This document shows positions 9,371 through 16,326 of a DNA stretch of 36,049 nt, one piece after another; position 1 is the first letter of the stretch; each line of letters starts with the position of its first letter. The notes beneath the pieces are model-generated. The model made no database searches. It saw nothing but the letters and a program-made list of their open reading frames with translations, and had not been told where the DNA came from. The stretch lies in assembly GCA_039936115.1 (NCBI GenBank), contig JBDTIZ010000295.1, positions 1 through 36,049 of the forward strand. Direction: 5' to 3'. Made by a program: the position numbers and the translations under genes. The stretch is from DATIJJ01 sp039936115 (lineage in GTDB: Bacteria; Pseudomonadota; Gammaproteobacteria; DSM-16500).

Positions 9371-9673
9371 TTAGGTTGCAGCTGGTGCATCTGTGGAAGC
9401 TGGAGCTGCAGGTGTTGCAGTGTCAGCTGGCTTGGAACCACGATGATGCTTGTTTTTAGCTGTATGACGATGTTTTTTAGCTTTTGGTGCAGCAGGAGCA
9501 GCAGCATTAGCGGATTCATCTTGACCTTGTGTAGCTGTAGCTGAAGAGTTGTCAGCTAATTGTTGCATAACTGCATCTGATTTGTTTGCATCAGCTGGCT
9601 GAGCATCTTCTGCCAATACAACTGTTGAACAAACTGAAGCAGCAATCATTGATAAAGCAATAAATTTTTTCAT
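9371..9673 (-). CDS. Small secreted Ala-rich, Lys/His-rich protein, unknown function
   Basis: A 100-residue protein with a classical signal peptide (MKKFIALSMIAASVCSTVVL, cleavage near residue 21 after VLA). The mature part is low complexity: an acidic/polar first half (EDAQPADANKSD), then an Ala/Pro stretch, a strongly basic His-rich patch KAKKHRHTAKNKHHRGSK at about residues 64-81, and an Ala/Pro/Thr tail. No cysteine remains in the mature protein. The basic His-rich patch could bind nucleic acid, metal or anionic envelope polymer; that is inference only. The ribosome site AGAAAGGG precedes the ATG. It lies between darP and pmbA with its own hairpin after the stop, so is probably monocistronic. 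Confidence 0.75.
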   Translation of the reverse strand: MKKFIALSMIAASVCSTVVLAEDAQPADANKSDAVMQQLADNSSATATQGQDESANAAAPAAPKAKKHRHTAKNKHHRGSKPADTATPAAPASTDAPAAT

Positions 9674-9688
9674 TTCCCTTTCTCCATG

Positions 9689-9717
9689 TTAAAGTTGCGA
9701 TACTAAGATACTATAAT
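9689..9717 (+). promoter_or_regulatory. Candidate sigma-70 promoter for pmbA
   Basis: TTAAAG at 9689-9694 and TATAAT at 9712-9717 with a 17-base spacer, about 35 bases upstream of the pmbA ATG. The -10 is consensus, the -35 is weak. The -10 also lies in the divergent upstream region of the secreted-protein gene. Confidence 0.4.
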
Positions 9718-9751
9718 TTTCATTGAATGAATATCACAGAGAGGGGATTTT

Positions 9752-11086
9752 ATGCTTGAAACTTGGAATAATCCAGACTATTTGAAAAACATTGTTGCCG
9801 ATATTTTGCAAGAGGCCGCAAAACAGGGTGCAACAGCCGCTGAAGTTGATGTTGGAATGAACAAAGGATACTCAGTTACGGCACGAATGAGAGACGTGGA
9901 GTCTGTTGAGTATAACCAAGATAAAATCGTCGATATCACGGTTTACTTTGGACAACGAACCGGTTCTGCCAGCTTATCAGATATCAGGCCTGAGGCTATT
10001 CGTTCAGCTGTTCAGGCGGCTTGTAATATAGCCCGTTTTGCAGACAAAGATGATTGCGCAGGGCTTGCGGAAAAAGAATTACTAGCATTTGATTATCCCG
10101 ATTTAGATTTATGCTCACCGTGGAATCTTACCGTTGAACAAGCCATAGAAATGGCGCTCAAATGCGAAAGTATTGCTCTTGCTAAAGATAAACGGATTAA
10201 AAATTCAGAAGGTGCATCTATTTCAACCACTGAAGGTTGTCATGCCTATGGGAATTCGCAAGGTTTTATTGGTTTGTACGCAGCAACACGCCATGATATT
10301 AGTTGTTCACTGATTGCCCAAAAAGGCGATGATATGCAAAGAGACTACAATTATACCGTTTCGTGTGATCCTCACTTGCTAGAGTCAATTGAAGTTATTG
10401 CTAACACCGCGGTCGATCGCGCAGTGCGTCGGTTAGGGGCTAAGCGACTTTCAACGCGACGCGTTCCAGTGATATTTGCTGCAGAAGAAGCGCGTGGTTT
10501 GTTGGGGCATTTTGTTTCAGCCATATCAGGGGGCAGTCTTTATCGCAAAAGTTCTTTTTTGCTAGACCATCTTGGTAAAGCGGTGTTTCCAACACATGTG
10601 CAAATTGATGAACGTCCGCATCTTTTAAAATCATTGGGTAGTTCGCCTTTTGATGAAAATGGCGTGAGAACGCGTCCCAATGTTTTTATTAAAGATGGCA
10701 TATTACAAAATTACTCATTAGGTGTTTATTCCGCGCGAAAGTTAGGTATGCAAACAACGGGTAATGCTGGCGGCGTGCATAATTTGTTTATTAATACCGG
10801 TAAGAAAAATTTAGCGGAATTATTAAAAACTATGGGCACCGGATTGTATATTACGGATCTCATGGGGCAAGGCATTAATTTGGTGACAGGTGATTATTCA
10901 CGAGGCGCAACAGGCTTTTGGGTTGAGAATGGAGAGATCCAATATCCCGTAGAAGAAATTACCATTGCAGGAAATTTACGTGATATGTATGCGCACTTGG
11001 TTGAAGTGGGTTGTGATGTGGACAAGCGTGGGAATATACAAACAGGTTCAATTCTTCTTGAAAATATGACAGTGGCAGGGGATTAA
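9752..11086 (+). CDS. pmbA: TldE/PmbA, non-catalytic partner of TldD
   Basis: A 444-residue protein of the PmbA/TldE family (E. coli 450). It pairs with TldD in the cytosolic heterodimeric peptidase; TldE lacks the HExxxH zinc motif, and here the corresponding place reads LLGHFVSAISGGSLYRKSSF, as expected. Other family signatures: VEYNQDKIVDITVYFGQRTG near residue 50 and ATGFWVENGEIQYPVEEITI near the C-terminus. The ribosome site GAGAGGGG lies about 6 bases before the ATG. A small exported protein gene follows after 18 bases and is probably cotranscribed. Confidence 0.95.
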   Translation: MLETWNNPDYLKNIVADILQEAAKQGATAAEVDVGMNKGYSVTARMRDVESVEYNQDKIVDITVYFGQRTGSASLSDIRPEAIRSAVQAACNIARFADKDDCAGLAEKELLAFDYPDLDLCSPWNLTVEQAIEMALKCESIALAKDKRIKNSEGASISTTEGCHAYGNSQGFIGLYAATRHDISCSLIAQKGDDMQRDYNYTVSCDPHLLESIEVIANTAVDRAVRRLGAKRLSTRRVPVIFAAEEARGLLGHFVSAISGGSLYRKSSFLLDHLGKAVFPTHVQIDERPHLLKSLGSSPFDENGVRTRPNVFIKDGILQNYSLGVYSARKLGMQTTGNAGGVHNLFINTGKKNLAELLKTMGTGLYITDLMGQGINLVTGDYSRGATGFWVENGEIQYPVEEITIAGNLRDMYAHLVEVGCDVDKRGNIQTGSILLENMTVAGD

Positions 11087-11104
11087 ACTTTAGGGAGTTG
11101 TATT

Positions 11105-11464
11105 ATGAAAAAATGTTTACGTTTACTATTTTGTTTGCTGATCTCTTTTTCATGGGTTAATGCTTATGCTCTGTGCAAACAGGGTGATGCTCCAGAAATG
11201 GTTAGTCCGATAAAAGATTGGGAAATTATTGCAACTAACGTGGCAACTATTTCAACAGCAGAACATTTTAAAGGCGAAGCTTTAAGTTATACTGTTGTAG
11301 CGAAACCGAAAAATATTCATAACAAAGTCAGTATTAATGCTAAAACAGGGCAGATACGCGTGAAAGCTGAAGCTAAAGATCAATTTGATATCCTAGTGAA
11401 AGCAAAAAATTCGTGTGGATCAGTGTTGGCTAAGTTTAATGTTATTGTGGATGAAGAAGAATAA
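11105..11464 (+). CDS. Small exported protein with one Ig/cadherin-like domain
   Basis: A 119-residue protein with a signal peptide (cleavage after VNAYA, about residue 22). The mature part resembles a single putative Ig/cadherin-like repeat (He_PIG type): GEALSYTVVAKPKN, then VSINAKTGQIRVKAEAKDQF, then DILVKAKNSCGSVLAKFNVI. That is the L-x-Y-x-V, I-x-x-x-T-G-x-I and V-x-A-x-(D/N)-x-x-G order of that family. Two cysteines (CKQGDAP near the mature N-terminus and NSCGS) could form a disulphide. It starts 18 bases after pmbA with AGGGAG in front of the ATG. The function is unknown; a periplasmic or surface binding role is inference. It is followed by nested palindromic repeats. Confidence 0.7.
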   Translation: MKKCLRLLFCLLISFSWVNAYALCKQGDAPEMVSPIKDWEIIATNVATISTAEHFKGEALSYTVVAKPKNIHNKVSINAKTGQIRVKAEAKDQFDILVKAKNSCGSVLAKFNVIVDEEE

Positions 11465-11500
11465 AAAGCTGTCATCCTGAGAAAAAATCGTCATTAGAAA

Positions 11501-11690
11501 AAAGACTGTCATGCCCGCGAAGGCGGGAATCTATCTCCCTGTCACCCCGCACTTGTTGCGGGGTCTGGGCTTTAATAATAAAAACTACATTTTATTTTTT
11601 TAATGACTTTTTATGTTTTTATTCCAGACCCCGCAACAAGTGCGGGGTGACAGGAGATAGGTTTCCGCCTTCGCGGGAATGACAGTCTTT
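11501..11690. repeat. Nested palindrome: family B arms around a 115-bp family D element
   Basis: Outer arms: AAAGACTGTCAT at 11501 with GCCCGCGAAGGCGGGAATC after it, mirrored at 11661-11690 (CCGCCTTCGCGGGAATGAC). Inside, at 11539-11653, lies a 115-base element with terminal inverted repeats CTGTCACCCCGCACTTG plus TTGCGGGGTC. Each end also folds alone (CCCCGCA with TGCGGGG). The AT-rich middle is homologous to that of the element at 26624-26744 read in the opposite direction. No ORF of note lies inside. Confidence 0.85.
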
Positions 11691-11725
11691 CAGGTTAACA
11701 GTCCCTAAATTCATTCAAGTTTTTT

Positions 11726-11881
11726 TTAACCCAGTGCATGTTGGCCATAGCATAAAGATAATGCCAGGAATAGCCAAAACAGATGCTCATGAACAAAAAC
11801 TATTAAATAATGGCTTAGTAAAATAAAAATTGGTGTGAGTACGATGAGTTTAAGAGATGAAAGTTTTTTAATGTTTTCCAT
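11726..11881 (-). CDS. Candidate 51-residue membrane miniprotein or gene relic
   Basis: A minus-strand ORF starting at an ATG at 11881, with GGAG seven bases before it, encoding 51 residues. MENIKKLSSLKLIVLTPIFI is followed by LLSHYLIVFVHEHLFWLFLA and a short tail LSLCYGQHALG. Residues 11-45 form one long or two short hydrophobic helices. The good ribosome site and helix support translation. A histidine-glutamate pair (VHEH) in the membrane stretch raises the possibility that this is the truncated N-terminus of a larger membrane protein; the alternative frame after it stays open for about 30 codons. I cannot assign a family. Confidence 0.35.
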   Translation of the reverse strand: MENIKKLSSLKLIVLTPIFILLSHYLIVFVHEHLFWLFLALSLCYGQHALG

Positions 11882-11882
11882 A

Positions 11883-11960
11883 TTATTTCTCCGGCTTTAT
11901 CTCAATTTTTGCAGCTTCAACTAATGTTCGTAATAATTTTTGACTTGTTTTTGTTGTCAT
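11883..11960 (-). CDS. Candidate 25-residue ORF coupled to the membrane miniprotein
   Basis: ATG at 11960 to TAA at 11885-11883 encodes MTTKTSQKLLRTLVEAAKIE plus IKPEK, an amphipathic basic peptide. Its stop lies one base before the ATG of the next ORF, and its last codons contain that ORF's ribosome site, the arrangement of a coupled leader. No clear ribosome site precedes it. This could be a leader peptide or chance. Confidence 0.2.
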   Translation of the reverse strand: MTTKTSQKLLRTLVEAAKIEIKPEK

Positions 11961-12145
11961 GGCAAAAAAACTTTTTTAACAAGAGGCTTAATTCTTAACA
12001 CATCTAAATCCCTTTAGTAAGTAGTGGCAACGCTAATGACTCTCTTTATTTTATAGAAGTAAAAATAATAAATTTAAAACCTTCACAAATTGTAAGACTT
12101 AGTATTTAAGTAGGGATGTTTTTAAAGCAAGAATAACAGTCGGAA

Positions 12146-12415
12146 TTATTCCGCTTCACCAAATCGATCCATAATTAATTTTACAATCGCATCACGCGCC
12201 TCAAATTCATCGGGTCCTGAAATCATTAACGTTAAGATCGTGCCTTTTGTCACCCCGAGCACAATAATTGACATGATGCTTTTGCAGTTTGCAACTTGAT
12301 CATTTTTTTGAATTTCAATTTTACTTTCGAAGTTTGCAGCGAGCCCAACGAGTTTTGCCGCGGCTCGCGTATGTAAACCTAGTTTGTTAATAATGGTAAT
12401 TTTTTCTTCCAACAT
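12146..12415 (-). CDS. ptsO: HPr-family phosphocarrier (NPr)
   Basis: An 89-residue phosphocarrier of the PTS. The phosphorylatable His15 lies in GLHTRAAAK and the regulatory-type Ser46 in CKSIMSIIVL, with GVTKGT following. Its position next to hpf and lptB matches NPr of the nitrogen PTS rather than the sugar-transport HPr. Family knowledge: NPr relays phosphate from EI-Ntr to EIIA-Ntr to signal nitrogen and potassium status, and in E. coli also touches LPS synthesis via LpxD. No EI or EIIA gene lies in this window. It is the last gene of the lpt-hpf cluster, 51 bases after hpf. Confidence 0.88.
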   Translation of the reverse strand: MLEEKITIINKLGLHTRAAAKLVGLAANFESKIEIQKNDQVANCKSIMSIIVLGVTKGTILTLMISGPDEFEARDAIVKLIMDRFGEAE

Positions 12416-12466
12416 AATATTAGGATTCTGCTAGTTTTAAGGTTGATTAAGGCGCGCGTTAAATAA

Positions 12467-12757
12467 TTAACGATGACCTGAAGTTTTTTCTTTATGTTTG
12501 GTAATTTGACTAATCAGTTTGTCAACCAATTCATCTATTGCAATATACATATCAGTTGATTCAGCGGTCGCGTGTATATTGGTGCCGTTCAAGGTTATGG
12601 TTGCTTCTGCAATATGGGTCAGGTTTTCTATTTGCAAAATAATATTGACACTGGCAATGTTGGCATGGCGTCGTTCAAGACGTTGAAACTTTTCTTCTGT
12701 ATGTGTTTTTAATGCAGGAGTGAGTTCCAAATTGCGGCTTGTAAAATGAAGTTGCAT
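12467..12757 (-). CDS. hpf: Ribosome hibernation promoting factor (short HPF)
   Basis: A 96-residue protein of the short HPF/YfiA family that binds the 30S decoding region and drives 100S dimer formation in stationary phase. Seen: MQLHFTSRNLELTPALKTHT, KFQRLERRHANIASVNIILQ, and EATITLNGTNIHATAESTDM followed by YIAIDELVDKLISQITKHKE. The length matches E. coli HPF (95); there is no long C-terminal dimerisation domain. It lies 19 bases after lptB. In most relatives rpoN separates these two genes; here rpoN is missing. The stop is followed by npr. Confidence 0.93.
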   Translation of the reverse strand: MQLHFTSRNLELTPALKTHTEEKFQRLERRHANIASVNIILQIENLTHIAEATITLNGTNIHATAESTDMYIAIDELVDKLISQITKHKEKTSGHR

Positions 12758-12776
12758 ATTATTTTTTCCTTCTTTT

Positions 12777-13502
12777 TTAGAGATTAAAATCTTCGCCGAG
12801 ATAAACAGCTCTTACTTGTTTGTTATTTAAAATATCTTGCGGTGTGCCTTGATGTAAAACTTCGCCTTGATTGACAATGTAGGCACGTTCACAAATATCT
12901 AGTGTTTCACGTACGTTGTGATCGGTAATAAGTACACCAATATTACGTGTACGCAAGTGCGTAATAATGCGTTTTACATCAACGACTGAGATGGGGTCAA
13001 TACCCGCAAAGGGTTCATCGAGTAAAATAAATTTGGGTTCAGTTGCGAGGGCGCGAGCGATTTCTACCCGTCGTCTTTCGCCACCCGATAAGCTGATACC
13101 TAATGTGTCACGAATATGCGTAATATGGAATTCTTCTAACAATTGGTTCAGTATCGTTCCGCGTTCGGCCAGACTCAGCTCTTTGCGCAACTCTAAAATC
13201 GCCATGATATTATCAGCAGCACTCAGTTTTCGAAAAATGGATGCTTCTTGCGGTAAATAGCTAATACCCAACTGCGCACGCGAGTGAACGGGCAGCGTTG
13301 TAATGTCTTTATCGTCTAAATAAATATTACCGTGATCACATCGAATCAAACCAACGATCATATAAAACGAAGTCGTTTTGCCGGCACCATTAGGTCCTAG
13401 TAAACCAACAACTTCACCACGCCGAACTTGCAGTGATACTTCTTTGACTGCCTGGCGACTTTTATATTGTTTGCTAATTTTTTCTACGCGTAATGTATTC
13501 AT
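12777..13502 (-). CDS. lptB: LPS export ABC transporter ATPase LptB
   Basis: Cytoplasmic ATPase of the LptB2FGC complex that extracts LPS from the inner membrane. The 241-residue sequence has Walker A GPNGAGKTT (about residues 36-44), a Q-loop YLPQEASIF typical of LptB, signature LSGGERRR at 138-145, Walker B FILLDEPFAGID with D162/E163, and the H-loop in LITDHNVRETL. E. coli LptB is 241 residues. The ATG overlaps the end of lptA by four bases, so translation is probably coupled. Confidence 0.97.
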   Translation of the reverse strand: MNTLRVEKISKQYKSRQAVKEVSLQVRRGEVVGLLGPNGAGKTTSFYMIVGLIRCDHGNIYLDDKDITTLPVHSRAQLGISYLPQEASIFRKLSAADNIMAILELRKELSLAERGTILNQLLEEFHITHIRDTLGISLSGGERRRVEIARALATEPKFILLDEPFAGIDPISVVDVKRIITHLRTRNIGVLITDHNVRETLDICERAYIVNQGEVLHQGTPQDILNNKQVRAVYLGEDFNL

Positions 13503-14017
13503 GATTTCAGTTTGTTTGGCTCAATGATAATGGTGGCTCTTCCCGTTTTTGATGCGGGTGCCGTGACAACTTGGTCTTTCATATTATAAAAAATGACTGG
13601 GCCTTGAAAACTATTTTCTCCTTGCGTCACCATAACATCGCCTTCTAATACCACAAGTGATTTTTGCGGATAAAATTTAATTATTTTTGCTTTCGCATGA
13701 AAAATTGGATCACCTGGTTTAAGTAAAGTCATATATTCTGCTAATTGGGTTGTGCCATACGCGATCGTTTCTTTTATTTTGTGTTTATCATTGTTGTTTG
13801 TTTCAACCCGATCTGCGGTGAGATGCGTGCTGCCTTGATCAATTTTCACATCACCTTCATAAATATTGACGCCAGTTTTGTAATTAAATTTCGAAGAGGC
13901 CGATACAATATGCATGGTTTCTTGTTGATCTTCTGATAAAGCATATAATCTGACAGAAAAGCAGAGTAATAAAATTAAATAAAAATATTTTTGCCAATTC
14001 TTACGAGGAGGGAACAT
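13499..14017 (-). CDS. lptA: Periplasmic LPS bridge protein LptA
   Basis: Periplasmic beta-jellyroll protein that forms the bridge carrying LPS between LptC and LptD. I place the start at the ATG at 14017: AAGGGAG lies four to five bases upstream and the product then begins with a proper signal peptide (MFPPRKNWQKYFYLILLLCF, cleavage after RLYA). This gives 172 residues. A longer frame from 14059 would put 14 polar residues before the signal. The OstA/LptA core is visible in SASSKFNYKTGVNIYEGDVK, STHLTADRVE and VLEGDVMVTQGENSFQGP. It overlaps the lptC end by 17 bases and lptB by four. Confidence 0.92.
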   Translation of the reverse strand: MFPPRKNWQKYFYLILLLCFSVRLYALSEDQQETMHIVSASSKFNYKTGVNIYEGDVKIDQGSTHLTADRVETNNNDKHKIKETIAYGTTQLAEYMTLLKPGDPIFHAKAKIIKFYPQKSLVVLEGDVMVTQGENSFQGPVIFYNMKDQVVTAPASKTGRATIIIEPNKLKS

Positions 14018-14573
14018 AGTCTCCCTTAGCTTGTGAGAGCAACTGAACTGTTCCGTCATTTAAGTTTGCCAACATCCCAATCGCATGCATCGTCGTATCA
14101 GGTTGTGTGATGGTGATGGCATCATCCGTTTTTGCTTGTTGTTTGTCAGGAAAAATAGTTAATGATGCTGTTTTTATCGTTGTTTTAGGATCGTCAATAT
14201 CCGATGGATGGTGAATCACTACGTTGTTTGAAAAAACAATTTGTTCAATCCCTTTTGTCGCTTCCGCAGAATCAGAGTTAATAAACCAGGGTTGAGGTGA
14301 TTTTCGATAGACGGTGACATGCGGACTCGCAATGTAAGTGGTATCTCCGACAATAAAATGCGTCATTTTTGGCGATTCAATTTTAAGTGAGGGATTGCCT
14401 TCTTTATTCATAATCGTGGCGACTACATCTTCCATGTAGGCATCAGGTTGATCGGATCGATTACCCGTATCCAATTTGGTCGGATGGGAAATTAAAATTG
14501 ACCATGCGCTCAATGCGATTGCTAGAATCAACAATAAGCTAATGGTGGAATGTCTATGTAAAAGAGATTTCAT
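14001..14573 (-). CDS. lptC: LPS export protein LptC
   Basis: Bitopic inner-membrane protein that passes LPS from LptBFG to LptA. The 190-residue sequence has one N-terminal membrane helix (STISLLLILAIALSAWSILI) and a periplasmic domain of about 165 residues with the jellyroll pattern: DAYMEDVVATIMNKEGNPSL, then KIESPKMTHFIVGDTTYIAS and later INSDSAEATKGIEQIVFSNN. Family identity rests on these features and the position between kdsC and lptA. It starts 2 bases after the kdsC stop and overlaps lptA. Confidence 0.92.
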   Translation of the reverse strand: MKSLLHRHSTISLLLILAIALSAWSILISHPTKLDTGNRSDQPDAYMEDVVATIMNKEGNPSLKIESPKMTHFIVGDTTYIASPHVTVYRKSPQPWFINSDSAEATKGIEQIVFSNNVVIHHPSDIDDPKTTIKTASLTIFPDKQQAKTDDAITITQPDTTMHAIGMLANLNDGTVQLLSQAKGDYVPSS

Positions 14574-14575
14574 AA

Positions 14576-15103
14576 TTACCTTTGTACGTAAGCGTCAACA
14601 AGCCCTTGAAAAGTGCCTTGTGCTCGCATAATTAACTCACACACTTCACGTGCCGCGCCATAACCGCCGCGAGTATGCGTCACAAGATTTGTATACTCTT
14701 GCATAATGACTGGTGCGTTGGGTACGGTGATGGATAAGCCAGTGCGTCGCAAGATAGGTAAATCCGGTAAGTCATCGCCAACAAAAGCAATTTGTTCATC
14801 TTCTAAATTTAATTTTTGCTTGAGTTCTTGATAAGCTATTAATTTGTCTGATTGGCCTTGATAAACATGATTTATTTTTAAATCCTGCATGCGTTTTGTA
14901 ACAGCTTCTGATTGACGCGCTGTAATAATCGCGACAGTGACACCGGATTGCTGCAGCATTTTTAATCCGATGCCATCGTAGACATGAAATGCTTTTAATT
15001 CGATGCCATTATTGCCGTAAAATAATTTCCCAGTTGTTAATATACCGTCTACATCGAAAATAACGAGACGAATTTTTTTAGCTTTTTGGACTAGTGTTTC
15101 CAT
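14576..15103 (-). CDS. kdsC: KDO 8-phosphate phosphatase KdsC
   Basis: HAD-superfamily C0-type phosphatase releasing Kdo from Kdo-8-phosphate in LPS core synthesis. The 175-residue sequence has motif I FDVDGILT (nucleophile Asp17, Asp19), IITARQSEAV as motif II region with T and R, DKLIAYQEL with the conserved Lys, and GDDLPDLPIL as motif III/IV. The C-terminus contains the family GGYGAAREVCELIM. The gene overlaps the last base of kdsD and is followed immediately by lptC. Confidence 0.96.
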   Translation of the reverse strand: METLVQKAKKIRLVIFDVDGILTTGKLFYGNNGIELKAFHVYDGIGLKMLQQSGVTVAIITARQSEAVTKRMQDLKINHVYQGQSDKLIAYQELKQKLNLEDEQIAFVGDDLPDLPILRRTGLSITVPNAPVIMQEYTNLVTHTRGGYGAAREVCELIMRAQGTFQGLVDAYVQR

Positions 15104-16077
15104 TACATTACTCCTGCACGTAATAAGTCGTGTAAATGCACCACACCCACGGGATTGTTTTGTTCATTCGTTACAATTAATGAAGTGATTTTATAAGTTT
15201 GCATAATATTCAGTGCTTCTGCAGCCAGCATTCCGGGACGAATCACTTTGGGATTTCTGGACATGATGTGTTGAATCGTTGTTTGATGAATATCGGCATT
15301 GCTATCGAATGCACGTCTCACGTCACCATCAGTAAAGACACCCGCTAATTCATTTTGTTGATTGACGACGGTGGTCATACCTAATTTTTTTTGTGTCATT
15401 TCGACAAGTGCGGTTTTAAGGAGTGCAGTCAAATCGACTTTGGGAATGGCATCACCTTGATGCATGAGTTCATCAACACGCAAGAGTAAACGGCGTCCTA
15501 ATGTTCCGCCCGGATGTGATAAGGCAAAATCTTCCGCTGTAAATCCGCGTCTTTCTAATAGTGAAATCGCCAGAGCATCACCCATCACTAGTGCTGCAGT
15601 CGTACTTGAGGTAGGCGCGAGTCCTAGTGGACACGCTTCTTTTTCAACGCTGACATCAATGTTGACAGTAGAAGCTTTGGATAAAGTTGAATTTATTTTT
15701 CCGGTTAGGGTAATAAGCGGCAGAGCGAGACGTTTGATAAAAGGCAAGATTGCAATGATTTCGTCTGTTTCACCCGAGTTTGAAATAATTAATAAAACGT
15801 CGTTTTTTGTAATCATGCCGAAATCACCGTGTTTTGCTTCGCCCGGATGAATAAAAAACGCTGGGCTGCCTGTGCTTGCAAATGTGGCAGCAATTTTTCT
15901 ACCTACATGACCGGATTTTCCCATGCCCATGACAATAATGCGGCCTTCACAAGCTAAGAGATATTGGCAGGCTTGTGCAAAGTGGTGGTCGATCCGAGCA
16001 GCTAATGCACGAATTGCCTCCGCCTCTGTTTCAATCACTGCTTTTCCTAATGTGCATATTTTATCAATAGCTTGCAT
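15103..16077 (-). CDS. kdsD: D-arabinose 5-phosphate isomerase KdsD
   Basis: Converts ribulose 5-phosphate to arabinose 5-phosphate, the first committed step of Kdo synthesis. The 324-residue protein has an N-terminal SIS domain (about 40-175; GRIIVMGMGKSGHVGRKIAA, STGSPAFFIHPGEAKHGDFG, LIISNSGETDE). The active-site loop ALSHPGGTLGRRLL follows, and then a C-terminal CBS pair (about 205-324; MTTVVNQQNELAGVFTDGDV, TSLIVTNEQNNPVGVVHLHD). Length and domain order match E. coli KdsD (328). First gene of the minus-strand cluster running to npr, and divergent from pspC-mla. Confidence 0.96.
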   Translation of the reverse strand: MQAIDKICTLGKAVIETEAEAIRALAARIDHHFAQACQYLLACEGRIIVMGMGKSGHVGRKIAATFASTGSPAFFIHPGEAKHGDFGMITKNDVLLIISNSGETDEIIAILPFIKRLALPLITLTGKINSTLSKASTVNIDVSVEKEACPLGLAPTSSTTAALVMGDALAISLLERRGFTAEDFALSHPGGTLGRRLLLRVDELMHQGDAIPKVDLTALLKTALVEMTQKKLGMTTVVNQQNELAGVFTDGDVRRAFDSNADIHQTTIQHIMSRNPKVIRPGMLAAEALNIMQTYKITSLIVTNEQNNPVGVVHLHDLLRAGVM

Positions 16078-16183
16078 GGTAATACCTTAAGTTGTTTCAA
16101 GATTTTAAGCGTCTGGAGGGGTATTTTACCCTGAGTTGGGGGTTTTGAGTAAAAAATTTTTCTGTAGGGGTGAATATCGATAT

Positions 16184-16230
16184 GCTTTTGTAGTGTAGGG
16201 GCGAACACATAGGTTCGCCCCTACAAAAGC
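16184..16230. repeat. Family A palindrome, single compact copy
   Basis: GCTTTTGTAG at 16184 pairs with CTACAAAAGC ending at 16230, enclosing GTAGGGGCGAAC and its complement at 16195-16224. A degraded fragment (CTGTAGGGGTGAA) lies just upstream at about 16162. It sits in the divergent kdsD/pspC region, so it could influence either promoter. Confidence 0.8.
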
Positions 16231-16326
16231 ATGGGCAAGAGTAACGACGAGATCGATAAAGTCATTGTCGATAGCCACTCGACGTATTATCATACACTTT
16301 ATAAGACAGCTAATAGGATAATTATA

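Larger units (their letters stand above)
11465..12145. other. Gene-poor segment: repeats plus two tiny ORFs
   Basis: The stretch between the Ig-like protein and npr holds a half family C motif (11468-11480), a 190-base nested palindrome (11501-11690), and two tiny minus-strand ORFs (11726-11960). From 11961 to 12145 I see only AT-rich sequence with no convincing gene or signal. In E. coli ptsN and rapZ lie between hpf and npr; no trace of them is recognisable here. Confidence 0.6.
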
